64,000 bases of DNA from contig NZ_WVRE01000003.1 in assembly GCF_013111185.1 (NCBI RefSeq), positions 248,001-312,000 on the forward strand, written 5' to 3'. The notes beneath the pieces were generated by a model. The model saw only the letters and a list, made by a program, of their open reading frames with translations, had not been told where the DNA came from and made no database searches. This DNA is from Ruegeria sp. HKCCD7303 (GTDB lineage: Bacteria; Pseudomonadota; Alphaproteobacteria; Rhodobacterales; Rhodobacteraceae). How positions within the stretch are numbered: the first letter of the stretch is position 1; each line of letters starts with the position of its first letter. Both the position numbers and the translations under genes were made by a program. Shown piece after piece: positions 18,227 through 27,280 of this stretch.

Positions 18227-19074
18227 CAGCCCGGATTTCTGGCTGTGAAGAAATTCAGATTTGCCGGGATGCGGATGCCTCCGTTGACTTCGAAGCAGCG
18301 AAAATTGGCGATTACATAATCGGTTATCGCCTCGATATCTTCCTCGCTCCCGGAGTACTTCTTGAGTATCCTCGCTGCCGGGCCGATATTCGAAGCCAAA
18401 GCCGCAGCACGCTCCAAGGGCCCGGGATGAGTTAGGTTTACCCTGATCGTTTCGCCGTTCACGTCTTTGAAACCAGCCTCTTCTAGAATTCCAGCGACAT
18501 GGCCAGCGTTCTGAAAGCCCAGCGGTCCAGGGGCGTTGGGGTCTGAGCTTTCTAAAGGTCCCAGCCTGTCAACCGCACCGTCTTTGGGCACGTCAAACCA
18601 AGGATTTCCCTTGGCCGGTGCCCATGCAGCAAGAGCCATTCGGCCCGATGGCTTGATCTGGCCCCGAATATTGACGAAGGCAGCAACGGGATCGGCAAAG
18701 AACATTGATCCGAAGCGAGAGATCACCAAATCAAACGGCGCGTCAGGAAACTGGTCGGTTTGCGCATCCGCTAACAGATACTGTGCTTCAACCGTTGCTT
18801 CTTTTGCACGCTGGCGGGCCTGTTCGATCAAGGGTGCAGAAATGTCGACTGCGCATATTGTTCCGCCTGGTGCGACAAGCGAAGAAAACGTCCTGCTCGT
18901 AGCTCCAGTACCGCAACCTATGTCCAAGACGCGCTCGCCTGGCGAAGGCTTCGACCGCTCAACCAGCGCTTTGTCGACCGCGCCAAATACCACATCAAGT
19001 TCGCTTTCGAAATCTATCCACTTAAGTCCGCTCTTCGAACTCCAGTAGTCAGCCTGTGCTTGGTTATCTTGCAT
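18226..19074 (-). CDS. Class I SAM-dependent methyltransferase
   Basis: The predicted 282-residue enzyme has the SAM-binding glycine motif VLDIGCGTGATS followed by an acidic residue in ICAVDIS, and the LVISRFGSMFFADP post-motif. I start at the ATG at 19074 (MQDNQAQADYWSSKSGLKW) because the family usually begins near a conserved Tyr-Trp; the frame is open another 50 codons upstream, which I consider non-coding, but no strong ribosome site marks either start. Methyl acceptor unknown. It is coupled to the downstream hydrolase and divergent from the secreted hydrolase. Confidence 0.82.
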   Translation of the reverse strand: MQDNQAQADYWSSKSGLKWIDFESELDVVFGAVDKALVERSKPSPGERVLDIGCGTGATSRTFSSLVAPGGTICAVDISAPLIEQARQRAKEATVEAQYLLADAQTDQFPDAPFDLVISRFGSMFFADPVAAFVNIRGQIKPSGRMALAAWAPAKGNPWFDVPKDGAVDRLGPLESSDPNAPGPLGFQNAGHVAGILEEAGFKDVNGETIRVNLTHPGPLERAAALASNIGPAARILKKYSGSEEDIEAITDYVIANFRCFEVNGGIRIPANLNFFTARNPG

Positions 19075-19237
19075 ATGAGCATTGTGAAGGCGTTTGGCGG
19101 AAAAAAGCAAATGTCGGGTTTTTCCGCTAAGTAGAGGTTTAAGCAAGTTGACCGCATTTAGCCCAATGCAGACGCGCGATTTTGGACAGAAGCAATTTTC
19201 TTGTACAATAGATTTCATCAGCAAATCGGAGAAAACC

Positions 19238-20365
19238 GTGCGCCTAAGGTTGTTGCCGGTATTGAGTTTTGTATTTGCGTCGATTTGGTGCGGCGCAGCT
19301 TCAGCTGGTTCGTCCGGAGAGCGAAAGTTCTATTATCCAAACGCAGAGCCGCTCGGTGAAGCGGAGATGCGAGTTATCTCGCTGGGAACCGGAACACCTA
19401 ATTTTCGACACTCTCAAGCGTCAGCGTCGTGGTTGGTTGAACTTGGCAATGGCGACAAGTTCCTCTTCGATGTCGGAACTGGTTCGTTAGCAAATTTGGC
19501 CGCGTTGGAAATCCCATACACTTATCTGGACAAAGTGTTCATTAGCCACCTGCACGTAGATCATATTGGAGACCTCGATGCACTTTTTGTGGGTGGCTGG
19601 GTGTCAAACCGAACGGTTCCCCTGCAGGTATGGGGACCAAGTGGCTTAAAGCCAGAATACGGGACCGCTGCGGCCATGGATGGCCTCCTCAAAATGTTGG
19701 CCTGGGACTTGGCAGGGCGGCGCGGGAATATGCCCTCGGCAGGTGGACACCTCTCGGTGACTGAGTTCGACTATTCTAAGACACAGATAGTTTATGAAAG
19801 CGATGGTGTTGTCATTCGATCTTGGCCCGCGATTCACGGCATAGACGGTTCAGTGTCCTACAGCTTGGAGTGGAAAGGACTTAAATTCGTCTACTCAGGT
19901 GACACCAACCCAAACAAGTGGTTCGTGGAAAACGCTAAAGAAGCGGATCTTGTCATTCACGAATGCTACTTAACGATCCAACAATTCATTGATATCAAAA
20001 ACTACGACCCTGAACGCGCCCGATTGGTGGCAACGGTGGTTCACACGCCACCAGACGCGTGCGGAAAACTATTCGCGATGATTGAGCCGCGGCATGCGAT
20101 TGCCTACCATACATTTGCCGATTTCGATATTGCTCCGGACACAATTGCAGCAATCCGAAAGACGTATGACGGCCCGCTCACTTTGGCTCAGGACATGCTT
20201 GTTTGGAATGTTTCGGAAGATGCCGTAAGTGTTAGAGAGATCGTCGGATCAGACAGTCCATTGCCTGTTGACCCTCCAACTCCTGCGGGCCCACCTGACC
20301 CCAGCGAAAGAACAGAGTTGTCGGATTGGCTTAATGCGGGTCGCCTAAATCTTAACGGAGACTAG
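19238..20365 (+). CDS. Secreted MBL-fold metallo-hydrolase (GntH-like)
   Basis: The 375-residue protein starts with GTG at 19238, preceded by GGAGA at good spacing, giving a clean signal peptide (RLRLLPVLSFVFASIWCGAASAG in sense). The mature enzyme has MRVISLGTGTPNFR, the metal motif HLHVDHIGD and YSGDTNPN, typical of the RNase Z/arylsulfatase-like branch. The layout resembles proteins annotated as GntH, but no other guanitoxin gene is present, so function is open. An upstream in-frame ATG at 19094 would hide the signal peptide and overlaps the divergent methyltransferase promoter region. Confidence 0.8.
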   Translation: MRLRLLPVLSFVFASIWCGAASAGSSGERKFYYPNAEPLGEAEMRVISLGTGTPNFRHSQASASWLVELGNGDKFLFDVGTGSLANLAALEIPYTYLDKVFISHLHVDHIGDLDALFVGGWVSNRTVPLQVWGPSGLKPEYGTAAAMDGLLKMLAWDLAGRRGNMPSAGGHLSVTEFDYSKTQIVYESDGVVIRSWPAIHGIDGSVSYSLEWKGLKFVYSGDTNPNKWFVENAKEADLVIHECYLTIQQFIDIKNYDPERARLVATVVHTPPDACGKLFAMIEPRHAIAYHTFADFDIAPDTIAAIRKTYDGPLTLAQDMLVWNVSEDAVSVREIVGSDSPLPVDPPTPAGPPDPSERTELSDWLNAGRLNLNGD

Positions 20366-20609
20366 CCTGCAATGCGCTTCAGTGGGATTAGCGGCCGCTT
20401 AATCCGCAGAGCAGTCATTCATGCCCGGTGCAGTTAAGGTCTACTTGGAGCCCAAGAGCGTCAGATCCTGCACCAGTGGTGAATGGCGGTAATGCGCAGA
20501 AACCAGAATTTGCTAAGTCCGTGTGCGGCCCATAACAGAACTTGAACCGTGCTTCGAACAACGACGGCTTCGAAACATACCAACTCGCAAGGAGAAGTAG
20601 TCTCAATCC

Positions 20610-23600
20610 TCATTCTGCCACAAGTGCGACAATTGCTTCTCGAGGCTGGGAATGTTGGTTGTTTGCCTCAAGCGGTTTGTTGAGCTTGCCACGATACACC
20701 AACGCGAACACGGGTGGGGTGAAATAGAAGGATACGACGGTCGACAACAAAACGCCTCCGGCGATTGCAACGGCGAATGGCGGCCAAAATGCGCCTCCAC
20801 CCATGATCAGGGGTAGGAACCCGCCGAAGGTAGTGACCGTTGTCGAGATGATGTGCCGACTTGATCCAGTCACTACTCGCGCCATGGCCGCACGGTCGCC
20901 TTGGTTTGCGTCAACGTCTTGTTGCAACCCGGTCAAAATGATTATCGCCGCGTTGATCGAAACCCCGATTGAGCCGATGACCCCGATGATTGCTGTTATA
21001 CCGAACGGGAATTGCATAACCGCCAGCGACAGCATTGAAAGGCCTGCAGACAACACGCACACGACCAAGGTCACCAGTGTTAGTCGGAACGAGTTAAAGG
21101 TCAGAACGATGGTCGCGAAGGAGAGTGTGACAATCAAACCAACAGAGGCAAGCAGATTGCCTACGGTGTTGGATCGGGCATCACTGTCGCCGCCTAAGGA
21201 CATCGAATAGCCTTGCGGCAACACAAACCCGGACGCATCAAGCGCTTCTAGTATCTCCTGCAAAGCCTCTTCGGGTAAAACACCAGGTACGATAAACGCC
21301 TGTATGGTGTTTTCGCGCACGCCATCCGTTCGAGTTATTACGCTTTCTGCCGGTTCAATCACGAGCTTGGCCAATTCCGACAGCGGTACCGCGGGGAAGG
21401 CTCCAGTCGCAGATATCGCAGCTGCATTTGGCAGTAGGATAGGCATACTGACAATCGCGCTTAGATCTGATCGCACCTCGTCACCTAAGCGAACGCGCAC
21501 TGGTAACTGCTCGGTTCCTTCGATCAGCGATCCACCGGTAATGCCAACCAGCGCCGTGTCCAGCTGGCCAGCTATATCCGCCACGTCCAGCCCCAGCAGA
21601 CGGGCTTTGACTTCATCAATCTCGAACCGGACTTGAGGGGTGCCGCCGTTCACACTGGCGCGTGCCTGAGTCACCAAATCGAGATTGGCCATGACTGAAC
21701 GCACCTCGTCGCCCAGATTGCGCAATACCGTGATGTCTTGGCCCTGAATTTTGACTTCAACCGGTGCGGCGACCGGAGGGCCCTGAACAAGACTGCGAAC
21801 GATGATCTGCGCGTCAGGAAAGCCAGTATCCAGACGACTCTGCAACGTTCCAACAAGGCGGGCGGCGTCGTCGGCCGTGTCGGTCGTGATCATAGCTTGT
21901 GCGAACCCAGGCTCGCGTGAGCGGTTTCCAACGATGTTGTAGTAGAATGCCGGGCCGGACTCTCCGACGGTCCAGTAGACACTTTTGACGCCGTCGTCAG
22001 CCAGCAGCATTTCATCGATCTGGCGGGCGGTTGCTTCGGTGGTGGCAATTGACGTTCCACCCGGCATATCGACTTCGATATAGAATTGGTTGCGGTCGAC
22101 GCCCGGGAAGAATTGCGCGGTCAGCGTTGGAAAGGCCGCAAAGCCAAGCGCCGGCAAGATCAATGCCAACGCGATGGATCGCACAGGATTAGCAACAGAC
22201 AATCGAATTGAGGCCTCGAACATACGGGCAAGTGGCGGGATGCTGATACCGCGGCTCAGCATTCCTGCGTCTGGGCGATCGGACAGTAGCCAGCCCGCAA
22301 TCGCCGGAGTCACAGTCAAGGCCACAACCAGGGACCAGACAAGCATAAGAACCACGGCGATAGCGATGGCGCCGACAAAATCGCCTGCGGGTCCCGGCAG
22401 CAATATCATCGGCGTGAAGGCAAGCGCCGTTGTCACGGTCGATGCCAGCAGTGGCGCGGCCAACCTGCGAACAGCATCTCGTACGGCTGCAAGTCGCTCC
22501 ATCCCATCCTGCAGACGACGTCGGATTTCATCGGTCATCACGATGGCTGCGTCAACGAGCAGACCGAGGGCAACAATCAAACCCGTCACAGACATCTGAT
22601 GAATTGGCAATCCAATAATGTTCATCGTCGCCAGGGTCGCCAATGAGACAACCGGCAATACCAAAGCCACAATCGCGGCCGCCCGAACCCCCAACGTAAC
22701 AAACAAAACTGCCACGACCAGAGCCACGCCAATGGCCATGTTGACCCCAACCTCTGACAAACGATCCGTCGTGTACTGGCTTTGATCAAACAGCAGTATT
22801 TCCTGCATGCCCAAAGGCACCGATGCCGCGCCAGCCTCAAGTTCATCCCGAAGAAAGCCTGTCCAACGGTCGATCTGTACGCCGTCCTGCGCCAGAACAC
22901 CTACCAAAACCGAGGGCTTTCCGTTGGCAAATGCTATTGAGGACTGCGGTTTTCGCGCGCCCCGGTCTACGGTTGCAATATCTCCGAGCTGCACCACGGC
23001 ACCGTCTGCGTTTTCTCGCAGGACGATGCTTCGAATGCGGTCCAAAGTCTCAATTTCTCCGCTGATGCCTATTGTCAGGTCGACATCGGACTGCAAACGC
23101 CCAGACTGGACCTTCCCATCTGCTTCGGCGATCCGTTGGGAAATCTCGGCTACGCCAAGCCCAAGCGCAGCGGCCTTGTCCATATCGACGCTTACGAGCA
23201 CCTCTTCTTCTGACTGACCGAAATAGTCCACTGCGCGTGTATCAGGTATCGCACGCAATCTGTCACCCAATGCTTCGGCATGACGCGACAGCAAAGTTAA
23301 CGGGAAGTCTGGATCCTCGGCCGCAACTGCAATGACCGCAGAATAGGCAGAAATGCCCTCGGCATCGAATTCCGGTGGCAAAACTCCTATGGGAAAATTC
23401 TGGCGCGCATCTTCGACGGCATCCCGAGCCTCGGCCCAAACCTGCTCAATGGTGGCTTCGTCTAGCGTTTCCAGCAATTCTACCGAAACGACCGACACAC
23501 CCGAGCGGGAGACTGAATTGATCTCATCCACCTCGGCGATTTTCCGCATCTCTTCTTCGATTTCTGCTGTAACCAGCGCTTCAACCCGTTCTGGGTCTGC

Positions 23601-23753
23601 ACCCGGGAACTGTGTCGTTACAGTTGCGAAGAGGTTGGTGATCGTAGGGTCTTCCTGTCGCCCAAGAGATAGGAACGAAGACAGGCCTGCAGATACAAGC
23701 ACCAAAATGATGAGGGCAACCAGCCGGGGGTGGCGAAAGGTAAGGGTTTCCAT
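20610..23753 (-). CDS. RND-family efflux permease
   Basis: The 1047-residue protein is a full-length RND inner-membrane pump with a membrane helix at each half-start (LVALIILVLVSAGLSSFLSL; IRLSVANPVRSIALALILPA), large periplasmic loops, and the central helices carrying VALGLLVDAAIVMTDEIRRRL. It exports drugs or toxic small molecules with proton energy. The adaptor gene is 12 bases upstream in the same operon; no outer membrane channel gene is present, so a TolC-like protein from elsewhere is likely. A TetR regulator is divergently encoded. Confidence 0.95.
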   Translation of the reverse strand: METLTFRHPRLVALIILVLVSAGLSSFLSLGRQEDPTITNLFATVTTQFPGADPERVEALVTAEIEEEMRKIAEVDEINSVSRSGVSVVSVELLETLDEATIEQVWAEARDAVEDARQNFPIGVLPPEFDAEGISAYSAVIAVAAEDPDFPLTLLSRHAEALGDRLRAIPDTRAVDYFGQSEEEVLVSVDMDKAAALGLGVAEISQRIAEADGKVQSGRLQSDVDLTIGISGEIETLDRIRSIVLRENADGAVVQLGDIATVDRGARKPQSSIAFANGKPSVLVGVLAQDGVQIDRWTGFLRDELEAGAASVPLGMQEILLFDQSQYTTDRLSEVGVNMAIGVALVVAVLFVTLGVRAAAIVALVLPVVSLATLATMNIIGLPIHQMSVTGLIVALGLLVDAAIVMTDEIRRRLQDGMERLAAVRDAVRRLAAPLLASTVTTALAFTPMILLPGPAGDFVGAIAIAVVLMLVWSLVVALTVTPAIAGWLLSDRPDAGMLSRGISIPPLARMFEASIRLSVANPVRSIALALILPALGFAAFPTLTAQFFPGVDRNQFYIEVDMPGGTSIATTEATARQIDEMLLADDGVKSVYWTVGESGPAFYYNIVGNRSREPGFAQAMITTDTADDAARLVGTLQSRLDTGFPDAQIIVRSLVQGPPVAAPVEVKIQGQDITVLRNLGDEVRSVMANLDLVTQARASVNGGTPQVRFEIDEVKARLLGLDVADIAGQLDTALVGITGGSLIEGTEQLPVRVRLGDEVRSDLSAIVSMPILLPNAAAISATGAFPAVPLSELAKLVIEPAESVITRTDGVRENTIQAFIVPGVLPEEALQEILEALDASGFVLPQGYSMSLGGDSDARSNTVGNLLASVGLIVTLSFATIVLTFNSFRLTLVTLVVCVLSAGLSMLSLAVMQFPFGITAIIGVIGSIGVSINAAIIILTGLQQDVDANQGDRAAMARVVTGSSRHIISTTVTTFGGFLPLIMGGGAFWPPFAVAIAGGVLLSTVVSFYFTPPVFALVYRGKLNKPLEANNQHSQPREAIVALVAE

Positions 23754-23765
23754 CAGATCGCTCCG

Positions 23766-24926
23766 TTACTCGCCAGTGTTGAAGGCGACGCGTTGACCAA
23801 CGCTGACTCGCTGCGGCCCCTGATCGATTAGGACTGTGCCTTCCGGAAACACGCCACGCACAAAGACACGGTCGTCTTCGGCATGCAGCACTTCGACCGC
23901 CGCTAGCCGCACAGTCTTTTGCGCGTCGGCAACAAGCAGGGTCCATTGCCCGCGCGTTCCTTCCTTCAGTGAAGTTGTGGACACCCAGGTTCCCGCACTT
24001 TGGACAGGTTCGAGTATATGCAAACGTGCGGTTTGTCCAAAAGCAACGTCCGGCGCTTTCTTCAGGTCGAACAGCGCGGTTCGGGTTCGGGTCACCGGGT
24101 CAATATCGGGCCGCAAAGTTGCAAGCTCAGCCCTATATCTTTGACCTGCTATTTCGATCTCAACATCAGTCAGCAGCGCCGGATCAACATCGAGAGGAAC
24201 ACCGATCCGAACCTGCGGCGACTCGACCTCGACCATACCCAGAACCAGCTCGCCTGAGCGCAGAGTTTCTCTACCGTCCACGTTTCGAGCGGTTATCTGA
24301 CCGGCAAACGGAGCCTCTATAGTGGATTTCTCGATCCGAACGGTTACATCACGCAAGGCCGCATCCAGTTCGCCAATTCTGGAAAGCAATTCATCTTGTT
24401 GGGAAACCGCCTCATCTAGGCGGGCTTGACTGGTAAAGCCTTGCTCGATGAGTTTAGCGTTTCGCTCGACCGTTTTCTTGGCAAATGCAAGCTGAGCTGC
24501 AATGGCATCACGTGACGCTGTGAGACGGTCGCGTTCGACCTCCAACAGAGCGACGTCCAATGTTGCGAGAAGCTGGCCCTTAGCGACCTCGTCTCCTTCA
24601 TCCACCAGGATTTGGTCAAGCGTGCCATTCAATTCGAAAGAGATATCCGCTGAACGTTGAGGTTCGACTTGTCCGATGAATACACGTCCGACCGTGTAAG
24701 CGCTCTCCGACGTGATCAGCGTTGCGGAAACCGGGGTCACTGCGGCCGCTTCCGGTGAGGGAACAGCATCTGCCCTGCGAGTGAGTTCGGACGCGCCGAA
24801 GTAAACGGCGGCCGCTGCAACGGCTATGAAACCGACGGTCACGCCGAGACGCGTAGTGCCGCGCAGCAAAAGCGCAAATAGGTTCGGTTTGACCAATTCA
24901 GTAGATGAATTTGCAGGATTCGGCAT
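23766..24926 (-). CDS. RND efflux periplasmic adaptor subunit
   Basis: The 386-residue membrane fusion protein has an N-terminal membrane anchor (about 22-45), the lipoyl-like halves around VGRVFIGQVEPQRSADISFELNGT and ITARNVDGRETLRSGELVLG, a coiled-coil hairpin between them, and a beta-barrel C-terminal part. It bridges the RND permease to the outer-membrane channel. The start lies 26 bases from a TetR-type operator, so repression of this operon is likely. Confidence 0.93.
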   Translation of the reverse strand: MPNPANSSTELVKPNLFALLLRGTTRLGVTVGFIAVAAAAVYFGASELTRRADAVPSPEAAAVTPVSATLITSESAYTVGRVFIGQVEPQRSADISFELNGTLDQILVDEGDEVAKGQLLATLDVALLEVERDRLTASRDAIAAQLAFAKKTVERNAKLIEQGFTSQARLDEAVSQQDELLSRIGELDAALRDVTVRIEKSTIEAPFAGQITARNVDGRETLRSGELVLGMVEVESPQVRIGVPLDVDPALLTDVEIEIAGQRYRAELATLRPDIDPVTRTRTALFDLKKAPDVAFGQTARLHILEPVQSAGTWVSTTSLKEGTRGQWTLLVADAQKTVRLAAVEVLHAEDDRVFVRGVFPEGTVLIDQGPQRVSVGQRVAFNTGE

Positions 24927-24942
24927 TTGGAAACCTCATAAA

Positions 24943-24966
24943 GTTAGCGTCTCTAACATATGTTAG
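24943..24966. promoter_or_regulatory. Candidate TetR operator with three alternating half-sites
   Basis: The divergent gap between the RND adaptor and the TetR gene contains GTTAG (24943-24947), CTAAC (24953-24957) and GTTAG (24962-24966). The last two form the perfect 14-bp palindrome CTAACATATGTTAG. The arrangement suits cooperative binding by a TetR dimer and would block both promoters. Confidence 0.65.
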
Positions 24967-25013
24967 AAGTTCTTACTTTGACAAGGGGTACGTGATCTGG
25001 CACATCTTGGATC

Positions 25014-25655
25014 ATGAGCAGCACAGAAAAAAATCACTCAACAACCGTCCAGGCGACCGGTCATTCAATGAGCAAGAAGGCTTACCATCACGGCGATCTC
25101 CGTGCTGCGCTGATCGAAGCAACCCGACAGTTGGTTGAAGAGAAAGGACCTGACAGTTTTTCCGTATCTGAGGCGTGCAGACGCGCGGGCGTCTCGACTG
25201 CGGCACCGTACAAGCACTTCAAAGACAAGACAGAAATGCTGGTCGCCACTGTCCTTGAGGGAATGGATCGGCACCGAGACAAAATGCTTGCCGCACTGGA
25301 AGGCGTTCCTGAAGGATCTCCCGACCGCATTACCGCCATCGGGATGGAGTATATTGCCTTCGCTTTAAATGAGCCCGGAATCTTCAGGCTGAAATTTGGC
25401 GGCTTCACAGACCGCATCGCGGATCCCCGGCTGGAGGAAGGCGGCCAGCAAAGCTTTGCGATTCTGCTAGCTGAGGTTGCAAAGTGTCTCGGCGAACCGG
25501 GAATCACAGACGAAGTTCGCCGCCGCGGTTTTTTGCTATGGAGTTTCGTGCACGGGCTGTCGTTCATTCTGCATGACAAAGGACTTGCGGATAAAGGAGG
25601 AGAGTTCGATTTGCGTACTCTTCTCGAGGACGTTTCGGAAAGAATGCTCAGATGA
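25014..25655 (+). CDS. TetR/AcrR-family regulator of the RND pump
   Basis: The 213-residue protein has a TetR helix-turn-helix (about residues 22-68: AYHHGDLRAALIEATRQLVEE, then SVSEACRRAGVSTAAPYKHFKDK) and a C-terminal ligand-binding domain. The frame also allows a start at the ATG at 25068, where the family typically begins (MSKKAYHHGD); neither has a strong ribosome site. It is divergent from the RND operon with a clear palindrome between them, so it is most likely that pump's local repressor. Confidence 0.88.
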   Translation: MSSTEKNHSTTVQATGHSMSKKAYHHGDLRAALIEATRQLVEEKGPDSFSVSEACRRAGVSTAAPYKHFKDKTEMLVATVLEGMDRHRDKMLAALEGVPEGSPDRITAIGMEYIAFALNEPGIFRLKFGGFTDRIADPRLEEGGQQSFAILLAEVAKCLGEPGITDEVRRRGFLLWSFVHGLSFILHDKGLADKGGEFDLRTLLEDVSERMLR

Positions 25656-25914
25656 TCGTTCTCGGGACAAAACAAACACGACCCACCTTTGATGGCGGAC
25701 AAACCCAAGCATTAGATCGCCTGCACCTATTCGACTGCTTTGGTTCAGGCAAATAACACTCTCCGGAAGCGCAGCGAATGTCCGCTATCCGAAATGCAAG
25801 GTCTATTCGTGAATGTCGCCTTCGTAATGAGCTAGTAGTAGCAGATATGGTGTACCGTAGAATCTTTAGTTCAAAGCCTCCGGTTCGCAGGCTGGCGCAC
25901 TTTAAGCAGACTAG

Positions 25915-26388
25915 TTAGCTAGGAACGTCCGCAGGCGCCAGGATCGTCATTCCCACTCGACCTGCCACGGACATGATCGCCGGAATGTCTGGTGGTGCAT
26001 CTGGCGCCGGAATATCGGTCGTGCCGTCAGGCATTGCTTCACCGGCTTCAGTAAAGAAAGTGTCATGCATCGCGCCGGGGGCATTTATACAAAGTAACCG
26101 GCCAGGCCGCTCTCCGGTGCATGTAAAGGCGTGCACTGCGCCGTCCGGAACCTTAACGAAGTCACCACATTTGACGTTGACTGTCTCACCATTCAAAAAG
26201 AACTCGAAATCACCATCGAGCACATAGAAACTCTCATCTTCACCAGCATGATGATTGGGCGGTGCACCGGCACCCGGTGCCGTCTTTATCTCAACAATTG
26301 TGCAACGATCTCCAGTCTCACTGGGAAAGGCATGAAAGGTCAAAAGGTTCCCAAGTAGATGATAAATTCGCGGGCGAGATTCAGTCAT
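25915..26388 (-). CDS. Cupin-domain protein
   Basis: The 157-residue single-domain cupin has both metal motifs: GAGAPPNHHAGEDESFYVLDG, with the His-His-Glu set, and PDGAVHAFTCTG with the C-terminal His. Such proteins include dioxygenases and binding proteins, and the substrate is not evident. The ATG at 26388 follows AAAGGGAG; an upstream in-frame start at 26433 lies inside the operator. It is divergent from a TetR gene that probably regulates it. Confidence 0.82.
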   Translation of the reverse strand: MTESRPRIYHLLGNLLTFHAFPSETGDRCTIVEIKTAPGAGAPPNHHAGEDESFYVLDGDFEFFLNGETVNVKCGDFVKVPDGAVHAFTCTGERPGRLLCINAPGAMHDTFFTEAGEAMPDGTTDIPAPDAPPDIPAIMSVAGRVGMTILAPADVPS

Positions 26389-26427
26389 TATTGCGACTCC
26401 CTTTACTTGAAACAAACTGCCCTTATG

Positions 26428-26458
26428 ATACACATATCCACTTATGAGACAAGTGTAT
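26428..26458. promoter_or_regulatory. Candidate TetR operator between cupin and tetR genes
   Basis: Two nested inverted repeats occupy the 80-base divergent gap: CACTT-N7-AAGTG (26439-26455) and ATACAC-N19-GTGTAT (26428-33 and 26453-58). The position is right for control of both genes by the TetR protein encoded next to it. Confidence 0.5.
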
Positions 26459-26468
26459 TATAAAGGGT

Positions 26469-27056
26469 TTGGAATTGGCGCCTCGTACAAATCAAATCAA
26501 CCGAACGCGAGAAGTACTTCTTTCGGCTGCACGTGACCTGATGTCGGAAGGCAAGGAGGTCACGCTAGCAAAAGTCGCTGAACGCGCCAAAACCAGTCGT
26601 GCGACGGTCTATCGCTACTTTTCTGACCCAAGTGTCTTGGCTTTGGATGCGACGCTGGATCTTGACGTCACTCCCACGTCGGAACTTCTTGAGGGGCTGG
26701 ATGACGTTAGGAGCCGTGTACATGTGGTCGCGCGCTACTATCTGGAATTTTCTCGGGTTAATGAGGCGCACTTCCGGCAGTTTCTGGCGGAATCACTCAA
26801 GGCATCTCTTGAGGATGGAACGGTCAAAATGCGTGGGGCCAGAAGATTAGCGGCTTTTTCGGAAGCACTTGCGCCAGTTCACCCATTGATGGAGCCGAAG
26901 GAAATTGACGACCTAGCAAAGCGATTGTCCATGACGACGGGCATGGAACAACTTGTCATTCTTGAAGACATTTTACGTGTGGACGAAGCTACTGGTTACC
27001 AACTTCAGAAAGGGTTGGTCGACGCTCTTTTGGATCGGTTCTTGCCAAAAAACTGA
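26469..27056 (+). CDS. TetR/AcrR-family regulator
   Basis: The 195-residue protein has the TetR DNA-binding domain near its start (TREVLLSAARDLMSEGKEV then TLAKVAERAKTSRATVYRYFSD) and a helical ligand domain. No ATG precedes the domain; the frame opens with TTG at 26469, and a second TTG at 26475 sits 7 bases from AAAGGG and may be the true start, shortening the protein by two residues. The divergent cupin gene and the inverted repeats between them suggest local autoregulation. Confidence 0.82.
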   Translation: MELAPRTNQINRTREVLLSAARDLMSEGKEVTLAKVAERAKTSRATVYRYFSDPSVLALDATLDLDVTPTSELLEGLDDVRSRVHVVARYYLEFSRVNEAHFRQFLAESLKASLEDGTVKMRGARRLAAFSEALAPVHPLMEPKEIDDLAKRLSMTTGMEQLVILEDILRVDEATGYQLQKGLVDALLDRFLPKN

Positions 27057-27280
27057 GGCATGATTCAGATGCCGACTTTATCCTAAAACTGCTGGCAAAT
27101 AGACAACTGTTCAACCTCCGTTTTGGGCTGGTCGCCGCCCTTGGCCCCCCACACGCCAATGACAAAAAGGTCCGCAAAGTGGACATCCGTTGCGACTTGG
27201 CGAAGGACCGCTTCGAGCGCAAAGCCCACAATCGGATCCCGTGGTAAAGAACAGTAGGCAAGGCCAGTGTTCCGCGTTGT

